Shown here in pieces: positions 35,469-44,190 of a DNA stretch of 64,000 bases. The stretch comes from Chryseobacterium sp. W4I1 (GTDB lineage: Bacteria; Bacteroidota; Bacteroidia; Flavobacteriales; Weeksellaceae), in assembly GCF_030816115.1 (NCBI RefSeq), contig NZ_JAUSXQ010000001.1, forward strand, positions 1,984,001-2,048,000. Reading direction: 5' to 3'. The notes beneath the pieces were generated by a model. That model was not told the origin of the DNA and did not search any database. It worked only from the letters and a program-made list of their open reading frames with translations. The position numbers and the translations under genes were made by a program. The first letter of the stretch is position 1; each line of letters starts with the position of its first letter.

Positions 35469-37673
35469 TTAGTTGGCTACGTCACTGATGAATTTTATTC
35501 TCAGCATTCTCACTTCTTCATCAGACAGTTCATCCCCGAATTCATCGAGAAGCACTTTCATGCTGTCGCTTTCAGATTCGGTCATAAATTCCATAAAGCC
35601 GTCTACAATATCTTCATCGAAATTATCTTCAATATAATAATCGATATTCAGTTTTGTTCCCTGATAGACTATACTTTCCATTTCTTTTAAAAGCTCAGTC
35701 ATGGAAAGGTTTTTAGCTCTTGCAATATCTTCAAGATCGATCTTTTTATCTGTACTCTGGATAATGAAAACTTTGTGGCTGGATTTGTTGGCCACCTGTT
35801 TCAATACCATGTCCTGGGTACGTTCTATATTATTGTCTTCAACGTACGTTTTGATAAAGTCGGCAAATTCTTTCCCATATTTTTTGGCTTTTCCTTCTCC
35901 TACTCCATAAATTTTTGCAATTTCTTCTACTGAAACAGGATACTGAACTGTCATATCCTCCAAGCTGGGATCCATAAACACCGTATAAGGCGGAATTCCA
36001 TATTTTTTAGCAACTTTTTTTCTCAGTTCTTTTAACTGTCCGAATAAATTCTGATCCAGCCCTCCCACGGATTGCTGCTGAACCTGATCGCTTTCTGCTT
36101 TGGACTGTGTAAGATCAAATTCCCTGTCTTCAGCAATTAAAAATGGTTCTTTAGATGTACCTCCTAAAAACTTACGGGCTTTTTCAGACATCTTTAAGAC
36201 CCCGTAAGTTTCAATATCTTTTTGCAGATAGCCCTGAACGGTAGCCTGTCTTAGAATGGTTTTCCAGTAATTATCTTTTTCCTCTTTTCCAAAACCGAAA
36301 TACGAGGTTTGTTCTAATTTATATGATTTGGTAACCGCATTTTCTTTCCCAACGATCACGGAAATGAGATCTTTAGATTTAAATTTTTCTCCCGTATCCT
36401 TGATGAGTTCAAGGGTTTTTGTGAGATCTGTGGTCGCGTCTTTCAGTTTTGGAGGATCAGACGAATTGTCGCACATATCCGCTCCATCTCCTTTTACCGG
36501 ATCAAAATTTTCCCCAAAATAACAAAGAATGTATTGTCTTCTGCTCATTGAAGTTTCGGCATAGCCTACGACTTCATTTAGAAGCTGCAGCCCGATCTCT
36601 CTTTCTGAAACAGGTTTCTGTGCCAGAAATTTTTCAAGCTTTTCAATATCTTTCGGATCGTAGAATGCCAGACAGTGGCCCTCGCCTCCGTCTCTTCCAG
36701 CTCTTCCTGTTTCCTGATAATAGCTTTCCAGAGATTTAGGAAAATCATAATGAATCACGAAACGTACATCCGGTTTGTCAATTCCCATCCCAAATGCAAT
36801 CGTAGCCACAATAATATCTACTTCTTCCATAAGGAATTTATCCTGATTGGCGACTCTGACTTTCTGATCCAGACCCGCATGATAAGGAAGTGCATTAATC
36901 CCATTTACCTGCAGCAGCTGAGCAAACTCTTCTACTTTTCTACGGCTTAAACAGTATATAATTCCTGATTTTCCTTTGTGATGATTAATAAACCTCACAA
37001 TTTCCTTATCTATATTGACTTTTGGGCGTACTTCATAATAAAGATTGGGACGGTTGAAACTTTCTTTAAAAACCAATGCATCCGTCATCCCCAAAGTTTT
37101 TTGGATATCATCCTGAACTTTTGGCGTTGCAGTCGCTGTCAAAGCAATCACCGGTACATCGGCAATCCTGTCTATGATAGATTTCAGGTTCCGGTATTCC
37201 GGTCTGAAATCATGTCCCCATTCTGAAATACAATGTGCTTCGTCAATAGCCACAAAGGAGATCTTCACTTCTTTCAGGAAATCCAGGTAATCATCTTTAA
37301 TCAATGATTCCGGTGCTACATACAAAAGTTTGGTCTTTCCGCCTTTAATATCGTCAAAGACCTGTTTTGTCTGTGTCTTATTTAATGATGAATTTAAAAC
37401 GTGGGCTACCCCATCATCAGATGAAAGTCCGTTTACGGCATCTACCTGATTCTTCATTAAAGCTATTAAGGGCGAAACTACAATCGCCGTACCTTCTGAA
37501 ATAAGTGCCGGAAGCTGGTAACATAATGACTTGCCCCCACCTGTTGGCATCAGGACAAATACATCCTTTCCACTAAGTAGATTTTCTATGATTTGTTCCT
37601 GCTGGCCTTTAAATGTAGAAAACCCGAAGTACTTTTTCAATTCGCCTGATAAATTGGCTTTTTTTGCGCTCAT
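35469..37673 (-). CDS. recQ: RecQ family ATP-dependent DNA helicase
   Basis: RecQ unwinds DNA 3'-5' during recombination and repair. The 734-residue protein has Walker A '[17 protein letters not shown]', the DEAH box '[14 protein letters not shown]', '[14 protein letters not shown]' and 'ETGRAGRDG'. A RecQ C-terminal domain follows, then an HRDC domain (residues about 545-625). The four-cysteine zinc site typical of E. coli RecQ is degenerate: '[12 protein letters not shown]' is followed by 'MCDNSSDPP' with no full Cys set. Divergent from the kdsD-like gene. Confidence 0.93.
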   Translation of the reverse strand: MSAKKANLSGELKKYFGFSTFKGQQEQIIENLLSGKDVFVLMPTGGGKSLCYQLPALISEGTAIVVSPLIALMKNQVDAVNGLSSDDGVAHVLNSSLNKTQTKQVFDDIKGGKTKLLYVAPESLIKDDYLDFLKEVKISFVAIDEAHCISEWGHDFRPEYRNLKSIIDRIADVPVIALTATATPKVQDDIQKTLGMTDALVFKESFNRPNLYYEVRPKVNIDKEIVRFINHHKGKSGIIYCLSRRKVEEFAQLLQVNGINALPYHAGLDQKVRVANQDKFLMEEVDIIVATIAFGMGIDKPDVRFVIHYDFPKSLESYYQETGRAGRDGGEGHCLAFYDPKDIEKLEKFLAQKPVSEREIGLQLLNEVVGYAETSMSRRQYILCYFGENFDPVKGDGADMCDNSSDPPKLKDATTDLTKTLELIKDTGEKFKSKDLISVIVGKENAVTKSYKLEQTSYFGFGKEEKDNYWKTILRQATVQGYLQKDIETYGVLKMSEKARKFLGGTSKEPFLIAEDREFDLTQSKAESDQVQQQSVGGLDQNLFGQLKELRKKVAKKYGIPPYTVFMDPSLEDMTVQYPVSVEEIAKIYGVGEGKAKKYGKEFADFIKTYVEDNNIERTQDMVLKQVANKSSHKVFIIQSTDKKIDLEDIARAKNLSMTELLKEMESIVYQGTKLNIDYYIEDNFDEDIVDGFMEFMTESESDSMKVLLDEFGDELSDEEVRMLRIKFISDVAN

Positions 37674-37831
37674 CTAATTTTCTATTGCTAAATTTGCATC
37701 CAACCCAAAGTTATAAAAATTCTGCTTAAAATAAAAGCGAACGAATTTATAAAAAATAAAACTTATATTAAATATTCTTTTTTAAATATAACGTTTTTCA
37801 TTGGATTTTTTGTATACCTTATACTTATAAA

Positions 37832-38791
37832 ATGGAAAGAAGCGACATTATTTCAATTGCCAAGAGCACTTTAGAGATAGAAATTTCAGAACTTGAGAAA
37901 TTAAAGAACAGGATTGATGAGGATTTTGCCAAAGCTGTGGAAATTATTCATTCGGCCAAGGGGAAATTAATTGTGGTAGGAATCGGAAAGTCTGCTCATG
38001 TAGGTAATAAAATTGTAGCCACATTGAACTCTACCGGTACGCCGTCACAGTTTCTTCATGCTTCGGAGGCTATCCACGGAGATCTTGGAGTGATCCAGAA
38101 GCAGGATGTGGTTTTATGCATTTCAAATTCCGGAAATTCACCGGAAATAGCCAATCTTGTTCCTTATTTAAAGGATTATTCTTCAGCTCTGATCGGGATG
38201 ACAGGAAATAAGAACAGTAAACTTGCAGAATTCTCTGAAATTGTTCTGGATACTCATGTAGATGTGGAGGCGTGCCCGAACAAGCTGGCCCCAACAAGTT
38301 CTACCACGATACAGATGGCACTTGGTGATGCTATGGCGGTTGCTTTAATGGAACTGAATGATTTCAGGGAGAATGATTTTGCTAAATTTCACCCGGGAGG
38401 CAGCCTAGGAAAGAATCTTGTTTCAAAGGTAGACCAGTTTTTATCTCCTCAGAAGCCTCAGGTAGAAGAGAATGCACCGATAAGAGATGTGATTATCTCA
38501 ATCAGCGCATCAAGCCACGGAATAACAGTGGTTATTAATGATGAAAAAATTCTTGGTGTGATCACAGACGGGGATTTAAGAAGAATGCTGATGAAGGGTG
38601 ATGATATCACCAAAGTTCAGGCAAAAGACATTATGTCTGCCAACCCTAAAACTATCGAAAGTAATACTTTGGCAAAAGAGGCTATGAAAATTCTGAAAGA
38701 AAACAATATCGGTCAGCTGATTGTCACAGAAAATGGGAAGTATTCCGGGATCATCGATCTTCATACCTTATTGGATGAAGGGATCAATTAG
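37832..38791 (+). CDS. kdsD: KpsF/GutQ family sugar-phosphate isomerase (arabinose-5-phosphate isomerase)
   Basis: The enzyme converts ribulose 5-phosphate to arabinose 5-phosphate, the first step of KDO synthesis for lipopolysaccharide. The 319-residue protein has a SIS domain (residues about 35-180; 'VVGIGKSAHVGNKIVATLNS') and a tandem CBS pair with 'GVITDGDLRRML'. Length fits KdsD. It is followed by a clear terminator. Confidence 0.92.
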   Translation: MERSDIISIAKSTLEIEISELEKLKNRIDEDFAKAVEIIHSAKGKLIVVGIGKSAHVGNKIVATLNSTGTPSQFLHASEAIHGDLGVIQKQDVVLCISNSGNSPEIANLVPYLKDYSSALIGMTGNKNSKLAEFSEIVLDTHVDVEACPNKLAPTSSTTIQMALGDAMAVALMELNDFRENDFAKFHPGGSLGKNLVSKVDQFLSPQKPQVEENAPIRDVIISISASSHGITVVINDEKILGVITDGDLRRMLMKGDDITKVQAKDIMSANPKTIESNTLAKEAMKILKENNIGQLIVTENGKYSGIIDLHTLLDEGIN

Positions 38792-38822
38792 CAGATAATA
38801 TTTTATTGACCTTATACATCAG

Positions 38823-38855
38823 CAGGCGGTATCTTAAAAGTACCGTCTGTTTTTA
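38823..38855 (+). terminator. kdsD terminator
   Basis: CAGGCGGTA pairs with TACCGTCTG (one wobble) around a 9-nt loop, followed by TTTTTATG. Confidence 0.8.
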
Positions 38856-39000
38856 TGAAAACCAAACACAAAGAAATTTCAGCTATAAACTTAAACAAAA
38901 TCATTCCCAATAATTCTGAATACTGATTATTATTTCATAATTTCGCAGACTTAAACAGCTTAACTCTGATGAGTTTACTATTTTAGATAGACTGTAGTAT

Positions 39001-39825
39001 ATGGACGAAAAAAAAGACATGTCCTTTCTGGGACATATTGGAGAATTAAGAGGTCATCTTGTCCGCTCAATTATTGCGATCATCATTGTCGCTGTAGCCG
39101 TAGGATTCAATATCAACTGGATCATGGACCATATCTTTTTTGGGCCTACAAGAAATGATTTTCCAACCTTCAGGATAGTTAACCATTTTTCAAGAATGCT
39201 CTTAGGGGAAGACAGTATTCATCTTCCGAAAGAATTCCCGGTACGTGTGCAGAGGCTTTACCAGCAGTTCAATGTGATGATGGCTGTTTCTGTTTTCGGT
39301 GGTATTGTAGGGGCTTTTCCTTATATTGTATGGGAGCTGTGGAGATTTATCGGGCCTGCTCTTCATCCTAATGAAAGAAAAAATTCTATATTTATCATCA
39401 ATGCTGTATGGATCCTGTTTATGACGGGAGTTTTGTGCGGTTACTTTTTAATCCTTCCTTTTGCCGTTAATTTCGGGGTTATTTTTAAGATCTCGGATAT
39501 CATCATACCACTTTATGACCTAAGCGATTATACCACTTTATTTTTACAGGTTATTTTAGGGATGGGAATTATCTTCCTGTTTCCTATTCTGATCTATTTT
39601 CTTACCATCATAGGTATTCTGACGCCAACGTTTATGAAAACCTACCGACGTCACGCTATTGTACTGATCATGGTTGTTGCTGCGATTATTACTCCTGCGG
39701 ATGTTTTGAGCATGATTATGGCTGCACTGCCTCTGCTTGTGTTGTACGAATTCAGTATTGTAATGTGTTCTTACACGTACAAAAAAGTACAAAGAAATGC
39801 GGAAAATCTTCCGGCAGTCAAATAA
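39001..39825 (+). CDS. tatC: Sec-independent protein translocase subunit TatC
   Basis: TatC is the core receptor of the twin-arginine system, which exports folded proteins across the inner membrane. The 274-residue protein has six predicted helices and the N-terminal motif 'MSFLGHIGELRGHLVRSIIA', with 'FGGIVGAFPYIVWELWRFIGP' region and the 'GMGIIFLFPILIYF' helix. It is slightly long because of an internal periplasmic insert. No tatA or tatB gene is adjacent. Confidence 0.95.
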   Translation: MDEKKDMSFLGHIGELRGHLVRSIIAIIIVAVAVGFNINWIMDHIFFGPTRNDFPTFRIVNHFSRMLLGEDSIHLPKEFPVRVQRLYQQFNVMMAVSVFGGIVGAFPYIVWELWRFIGPALHPNERKNSIFIINAVWILFMTGVLCGYFLILPFAVNFGVIFKISDIIIPLYDLSDYTTLFLQVILGMGIIFLFPILIYFLTIIGILTPTFMKTYRRHAIVLIMVVAAIITPADVLSMIMAALPLLVLYEFSIVMCSYTYKKVQRNAENLPAVK

Positions 39826-39855
39826 AAGATTGATTTTATTTAAATTTAAAAATAC

Positions 39856-39886
39856 GAGTACAGTTTGCATTAAACTGTACTCTTTT
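39856..39886 (+). terminator. tatC terminator
   Basis: GAGTACAGTTT pairs with AAACTGTACTC around a 5-nt loop, followed by TTTTAATTT. Confidence 0.85.
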
Positions 39887-39920
39887 AATTTACAAGCATT
39901 TAAGAAACAGGTTGCATTAT

Positions 39921-39938
39921 TTGAAAATATATTTTCAA
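39921..39938. promoter_or_regulatory. 18-bp perfect palindrome before the DoxX-like operon
   Basis: TTGAAAATATATTTTCAA is fully self-complementary and lies 28 nt upstream of a -7 box (39966). This is a possible operator, although AT-rich palindromes also arise by chance. Confidence 0.45.
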
Positions 39939-39965
39939 TAATTACTGAAAGTTCAAAAATATTTT

Positions 39966-39973
39966 TATCTTTG
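39966..39973 (+). promoter_or_regulatory. -7 promoter element of the DoxX-like operon
   Basis: TATCTTTG matches the TAnnTTTG consensus exactly, 24 nt before the ATG at 39998. Confidence 0.65.
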
Positions 39974-39997
39974 AATAGAATTTGAACCCACATCTTT

Positions 39998-40384
39998 ATG
40001 AAAAGCCTTTATTCCTTATTTAGTTATTATATTGCAACAGTCTGGGTTATTAATGGCCTTTTCTGTAAGATACTGAATTTTGTACCCCGTCATGAAGAGA
40101 TTGTTTCCAGAATTTTAGGCAGTCAATATTCAGGAATTTTAACCATCATGATCGGACTGTCCGAAATTGTAATGGCTGTATGGATCATATCCGGATTCAA
40201 AACGAGACTGAATGCATTTGCACAAATTATCATCGTTGCGGTAATGAATATTCTTGAATTCATATTGGTTCCGGATCTACTGCTTTGGGGAAAATTCAAT
40301 TCATTATTTGCGTTTTTATTTATCGTGCTTATTTTTATTAATGAGTTTTACCTGAAACCAAAACAACCGAATCACCATGCTTGA
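39998..40384 (+). CDS. DoxX-like small membrane protein
   Basis: The 128-residue protein has four hydrophobic segments and a pattern like the DoxX-like family ('ATVWVINGLFCKILNFVPRH' and 'GLSEIVMAVWIISGFKTRL'). The family has few defined functions. The stop overlaps the next start by 8 nt, so it is coupled with the DUF2071 gene and starts a four-gene operon. Confidence 0.75.
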   Translation: MKSLYSLFSYYIATVWVINGLFCKILNFVPRHEEIVSRILGSQYSGILTIMIGLSEIVMAVWIISGFKTRLNAFAQIIIVAVMNILEFILVPDLLLWGKFNSLFAFLFIVLIFINEFYLKPKQPNHHA

Positions 40385-41141
40385 CTTTTTAAAAAACCAC
40401 CCGTTTGGAGTAGAAGCTTTTTTTGAAAGTTCACTTGTTCTGACATTTGCAGTTCCCAAAGAACAGTTACAGGATCTTATTCCGGAATGTCTTGAGCTTG
40501 ATACCTTTCAGGACAAATGGGCTTTTGTAGCCGCAGCAATGGTTCAGACCAAAGACCTTCGTCCTAAAGGATTTCCAAAAGTGATGGGAAACGATTTTTT
40601 CCTGATCGGCTACCGGGTATTTGTAAGGTATACCAACAACCAAGGCAAGAGACTGCGCGGATTGTACATTCTTAAGTCTGAAACAGATAAAAGAAAAATG
40701 GAATTTATGGGTAATCTATTCACTCATTATAACTATTCTACCACAGATATTACACAGGCTGAAGATGAAAACGTAAAAGAAATACGTTCCGTTAAATCAA
40801 AGTTTAAAGTTCGCATCAGCAAAGCAGAAGAAAACATTTCACTTCCACAAAATTCGCCATTTGCAGACTGGAAAGAAGCACGGAGGTTTGCAGGACCATT
40901 GCCATTTACTTTCACCTATAATAAAAAAAACCAGGAAGTCCTGATTATTGAAGGAGTCAGGCAGAATTGGGTTCCCCAACCTGTTGAAATCTTAGATTAT
41001 AAGTTTGAATTTCTAAATACACTGAAGCTGAAAAACCCCATTTTAGCCAATGCTTTTATCATTAAAAACATTCCATACTACTGGAAAAAAGGAAAAACTG
41101 AACGATGGAAACAAAAAGAAGAAAATTTCAGGGTGTCTTAA
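40377..41141 (+). CDS. DUF2071 (YqjF-like) domain protein
   Basis: The 254-residue soluble protein has features of DUF2071, such as 'GVEAFFESSLVLTFAVPKEQ', 'FLIGYRVFVRYT' and 'GPLPFTFTY'. The B. subtilis homologue YqjF has no firm function. It overlaps the DoxX-like gene by 8 nt and the next gene by 37 nt, which argues for tight translational coupling. Confidence 0.78.
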   Translation: MLDFLKNHPFGVEAFFESSLVLTFAVPKEQLQDLIPECLELDTFQDKWAFVAAAMVQTKDLRPKGFPKVMGNDFFLIGYRVFVRYTNNQGKRLRGLYILKSETDKRKMEFMGNLFTHYNYSTTDITQAEDENVKEIRSVKSKFKVRISKAEENISLPQNSPFADWKEARRFAGPLPFTFTYNKKNQEVLIIEGVRQNWVPQPVEILDYKFEFLNTLKLKNPILANAFIIKNIPYYWKKGKTERWKQKEENFRVS

Positions 41142-41857
41142 ATATTTTAAGCTTTAACCGTCATTTTTATATCGTAGGGATCGGGATTTTGGCTGTAATT
41201 ATCATCAGTCACCAGCTATTTGCCTGGCCGGATCTTTTATACCGGATCATTGTAGCAGCATTTATCTATGGGCTTTTGATACCATTGATTGTATCAGCGT
41301 ACGTTTATGATTTCTCCGGGTATTATCATTTTAAGTGGCTGAAAGACTGCGAAATCGATCAGTCAACAGTAAAGCAAATTCTAAATATCAATGCCGGTTT
41401 TGATGAAACAAGCTTTATAATTAAAGAAAATTTCCCGCAGGCAGATTTAAAAGTATTTGATTTCTACGATGCCAAACGACACACGGAACCTGCTATCGTA
41501 AGAGCCCGGAAAGTAAGTATAATATATCCTGACACCCAACAGATGGTATCCAATTCAATTTCTCTGCCTGATCAGTCAGTTGATATTATCTTCCTACTTT
41601 CTGCAGTCCATGAAATCCGGTTGAACGAAGAAAAAGTGCTGTTCCTGAAAGAATGCCACCGTTTATGTAAGCCGGATGGAAAAATAATTATGGTGGAACA
41701 TCTAAGGGATTTTCCAAATTTTTTAGCTTTTTCAGTAGGTTTTACCCATTTCTTTTCAAAAACGGTCTGGAAAAATGCTTTTAAAAAGGCAGGTTTTACA
41801 ACATTCAATGAGGTGAAGTTCACCTCTTTTATGTCAATTTTTATTAGTAATCCTTAA
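41105..41857 (+). CDS. Membrane-anchored SAM-dependent methyltransferase
   Basis: The 250-residue protein has two N-terminal membrane helices (residues about 20-66) and a class I methyltransferase domain with 'SVDIIFLLSAVHEIRLNEEK' and 'LCKPDGKIIMVEHLRDFPNF'. The glycine-rich SAM motif is weakly visible ('ILNINAGFDETSF'). The acceptor is unknown. The first 37 nt overlap the DUF2071 gene; a later start in the same frame is possible. Confidence 0.78.
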   Translation: METKRRKFQGVLNILSFNRHFYIVGIGILAVIIISHQLFAWPDLLYRIIVAAFIYGLLIPLIVSAYVYDFSGYYHFKWLKDCEIDQSTVKQILNINAGFDETSFIIKENFPQADLKVFDFYDAKRHTEPAIVRARKVSIIYPDTQQMVSNSISLPDQSVDIIFLLSAVHEIRLNEEKVLFLKECHRLCKPDGKIIMVEHLRDFPNFLAFSVGFTHFFSKTVWKNAFKKAGFTTFNEVKFTSFMSIFISNP

Positions 41858-41866
41858 TCTTTACGT

Positions 41867-42262
41867 ATGGGTCTTCAATTACAAATAACCGGAGTACTTT
41901 TTATTGCTTTAGCGTTTATCCATCTTATTTTTCCTAAATATTTTAACTGGGAAAAAGAGCTCCAGACGCTGAGCCTTATCAACAGACAGCTCATGTGGGT
42001 GCATACTGTCTTTATCGCTTTAATGGTATTTCTGATGGGTTTACTATGTATAACATCTTCCCACGAACTGATAGAAACGGATCTTGGTCAAAAAATAAGC
42101 CTCGGATTAGCGATCTTCTGGACTGTCCGGCTGCTCTTTCAATTTTTTGGATATTCATCGCAGTTGTGGAAAGGAAAAGCTTTTGAAACAGCTGTTCATA
42201 TCGTTTTCTCCCTATTCTGGTTGTATATAAGTGCTTTGTTTTGGATAATATATTTCAATTAA
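41867..42262 (+). CDS. Four-helix membrane protein of unknown function
   Basis: The 131-residue protein is almost entirely hydrophobic, with four likely helices ('GLQLQITGVLFIALAFIHLI' first and 'AVHIVFSLFWLYISALFWII' last). I do not recognise a family. It starts 9 nt after the methyltransferase and closes the four-gene operon. Confidence 0.7.
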   Translation: MGLQLQITGVLFIALAFIHLIFPKYFNWEKELQTLSLINRQLMWVHTVFIALMVFLMGLLCITSSHELIETDLGQKISLGLAIFWTVRLLFQFFGYSSQLWKGKAFETAVHIVFSLFWLYISALFWIIYFN

Positions 42263-42378
42263 TGATATAAGAACTTTATTCCTTAAATTCTTATTAATGG
42301 TTGAGAAATAATGGAGACTTTTTAATAAGTTTAAACAGACTTTTGCGTTTAAATCGAAATTATTGGTATTAATTTTTC

Positions 42379-42386
42379 TATTTTTG
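42379..42386 (+). promoter_or_regulatory. -7 promoter element of the M1 peptidase gene
   Basis: TATTTTTG matches TAnnTTTG, 23 nt before the ATG at 42410. A clear -33 element is not seen. Confidence 0.5.
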
Positions 42387-42409
42387 GATGGAATTTAATT
42401 TGATTTTAA

Positions 42410-44041
42410 ATGAAAAAGCTGACTTACACACTTTTATTTGCTTCGGGGCTTGTCTTCGGACAGTTCTTTGAGAAAGATAAAGTTTTCACCAAGCAGGATA
42501 CCCTGAAAGGTTCTGATACCCAATTCCGTAATTTTTGGGATGTCAAGAAATATGATCTTTCTGTAGAACCGGATTTGAAACAGAAAAGCATTAAAGGATA
42601 CAACAAGATCAGTTTTGAGATCACTAAAGACGTGACAAATCCTGTTTTTCAGATCGATCTTCAAAAGCCGATGAAAGCGGATAAAATAGAAGCTGACTTC
42701 CCTATTGCTAACCAGAAGCAGGACGGTGACTTTATCTTTATCACTGCAAAAAAACAATTCAAAAAAGGAGAAAAATATAATCTTACCATAACCTACTCAG
42801 GAAATCCCGTTATTGCTAAAAATGCACCATGGGACGGAGGCTGGGTTTTCACCAAAGACGAAAAAGGAAATCCGTGGATGAGTGTGGCCGATGAAGGAAT
42901 CGGGGCATCAATCTGGCTACCGACAAAGGACATCTGGAGCGATGAGCCTGAAAACGGTATCGTGATGAAGATCATTGCTCCAAACGATCTTGTAGGCGTA
43001 GGAAACGGAAGACTGACCGATAAAAAAACTGAAGGAAGCAAAACAACTTATACATGGGAAGTGAAAAATCCTATCAATGCCTACTCTATTATCCCTAATA
43101 TCGGGAAATATGTCAACTTTAAAGATACATTTAACGGTGAAAAAGGTAAGCTAGACCTTGATTACTGGGTCCTTGATTATAATCTGGAAAAAGCAAAGAA
43201 GCAGTTTCAGCAGGTAAAACCGATGCTTTCTGCATTTGAATACTGGTTTGGACCGTATCCCTTTTACGAAGATTCATACAAACTGGTAGATTCTCCTTAT
43301 TTGGGAATGGAACACCAGAGCAGTGTTGCCTACGGAAACAAGTATATGAACGGCTACCTGGGCAAAGACCTTTCAGGAACAGGTGTAGGTCTTAACTGGG
43401 ATTTTATTATTGTTCACGAAAGCGGCCATGAATGGTTTGCCAATAATGTTACCGCAAAAGATCAGGCAGATATGTGGATCCATGAGAGCTTTACCAACTA
43501 TTCTGAGGTTCTTTTCACAGAAAAGTATATGGATAAAAAGTCAGCTGATATTTACGCTGTCGGAATCCGTAATGTAATTCAGAATGATGTGCCCATCATA
43601 GGAAAATATGGCGTAAGAAATGAGGGCAGCGGTGATATGTATCCAAAAGGAGCCAGCATGCTTCACACGATCAGGCAGGTGATCAACAATGATGAAAAAT
43701 TCAGACAGATCTTAAGAGGAATCAACAAGGATTTTTATCACCAAACCGTTACCACAAAACAGATTGAAGATTATATGTCCTCCAAATCAGGAATTGACCT
43801 TTCAAGCATTTTCGACCAATATTTAAGAACAGTACAAATTCCTAGTCTTGAATATTCTCAAAACGGAAATACTTTAAAATTCCGATATACTGATGTAGTG
43901 AAAAATTTTAAGCTTCCGATCATCATCGATGGTGATCAAACGATCAATCCTACAGAAAACTGGCAGACTGTAAAGCTTAAAAAGAATACCCCTGTAGAGT
44001 TTAATAAAAATTATTATATCAATTATAATAAAACTGAGTAA
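42410..44041 (+). CDS. M1 family zinc metallopeptidase
   Basis: The 543-residue protein has a signal peptide (MKKLTYTLLFASGLVFG, then QFF) and an M1-type catalytic domain. The zinc motif is HESGHEW (residues 336-342) with the third ligand Glu 359 in 'WIHESFTNYSE', 18 residues downstream. The substrate exopeptidase motif appears as GMEHQ (residues 299-303). It is shorter than aminopeptidase N (about 870), fitting a secreted M1-like peptidase common in Bacteroidetes. The C-terminus lacks a Por sorting domain, so it is likely periplasmic. Confidence 0.9.
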   Translation: MKKLTYTLLFASGLVFGQFFEKDKVFTKQDTLKGSDTQFRNFWDVKKYDLSVEPDLKQKSIKGYNKISFEITKDVTNPVFQIDLQKPMKADKIEADFPIANQKQDGDFIFITAKKQFKKGEKYNLTITYSGNPVIAKNAPWDGGWVFTKDEKGNPWMSVADEGIGASIWLPTKDIWSDEPENGIVMKIIAPNDLVGVGNGRLTDKKTEGSKTTYTWEVKNPINAYSIIPNIGKYVNFKDTFNGEKGKLDLDYWVLDYNLEKAKKQFQQVKPMLSAFEYWFGPYPFYEDSYKLVDSPYLGMEHQSSVAYGNKYMNGYLGKDLSGTGVGLNWDFIIVHESGHEWFANNVTAKDQADMWIHESFTNYSEVLFTEKYMDKKSADIYAVGIRNVIQNDVPIIGKYGVRNEGSGDMYPKGASMLHTIRQVINNDEKFRQILRGINKDFYHQTVTTKQIEDYMSSKSGIDLSSIFDQYLRTVQIPSLEYSQNGNTLKFRYTDVVKNFKLPIIIDGDQTINPTENWQTVKLKKNTPVEFNKNYYINYNKTE

Positions 44042-44054
44042 AGCAAAATTGAAA

Positions 44055-44095
44055 AAGGCAAATCCGTTGAACAGCGGTTTTGCCTTTTTTATTTT
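44055..44095 (+). terminator. Terminator of the M1 peptidase gene
   Basis: AAGGCAAATCCG pairs with CGGTTTTGCCTT (one mismatch) around TTGAACAG, followed by TTTTATTTTA. Confidence 0.85.
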
Positions 44096-44190
44096 AATAC
44101 TTCTTTAAAAAAATTAAGAAAAGTTTAATACAGTAATCCGTAACAAAATGTTCTAAAAAACTACTATTTAACTATAAAGATTTAAACCTA

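Noticed and set aside
39921..39938. The 18-bp palindrome as a recombination site
   Set aside because: No recombinase gene is present and the sequence is AT-rich; an operator is a simpler reading, and chance is possible.
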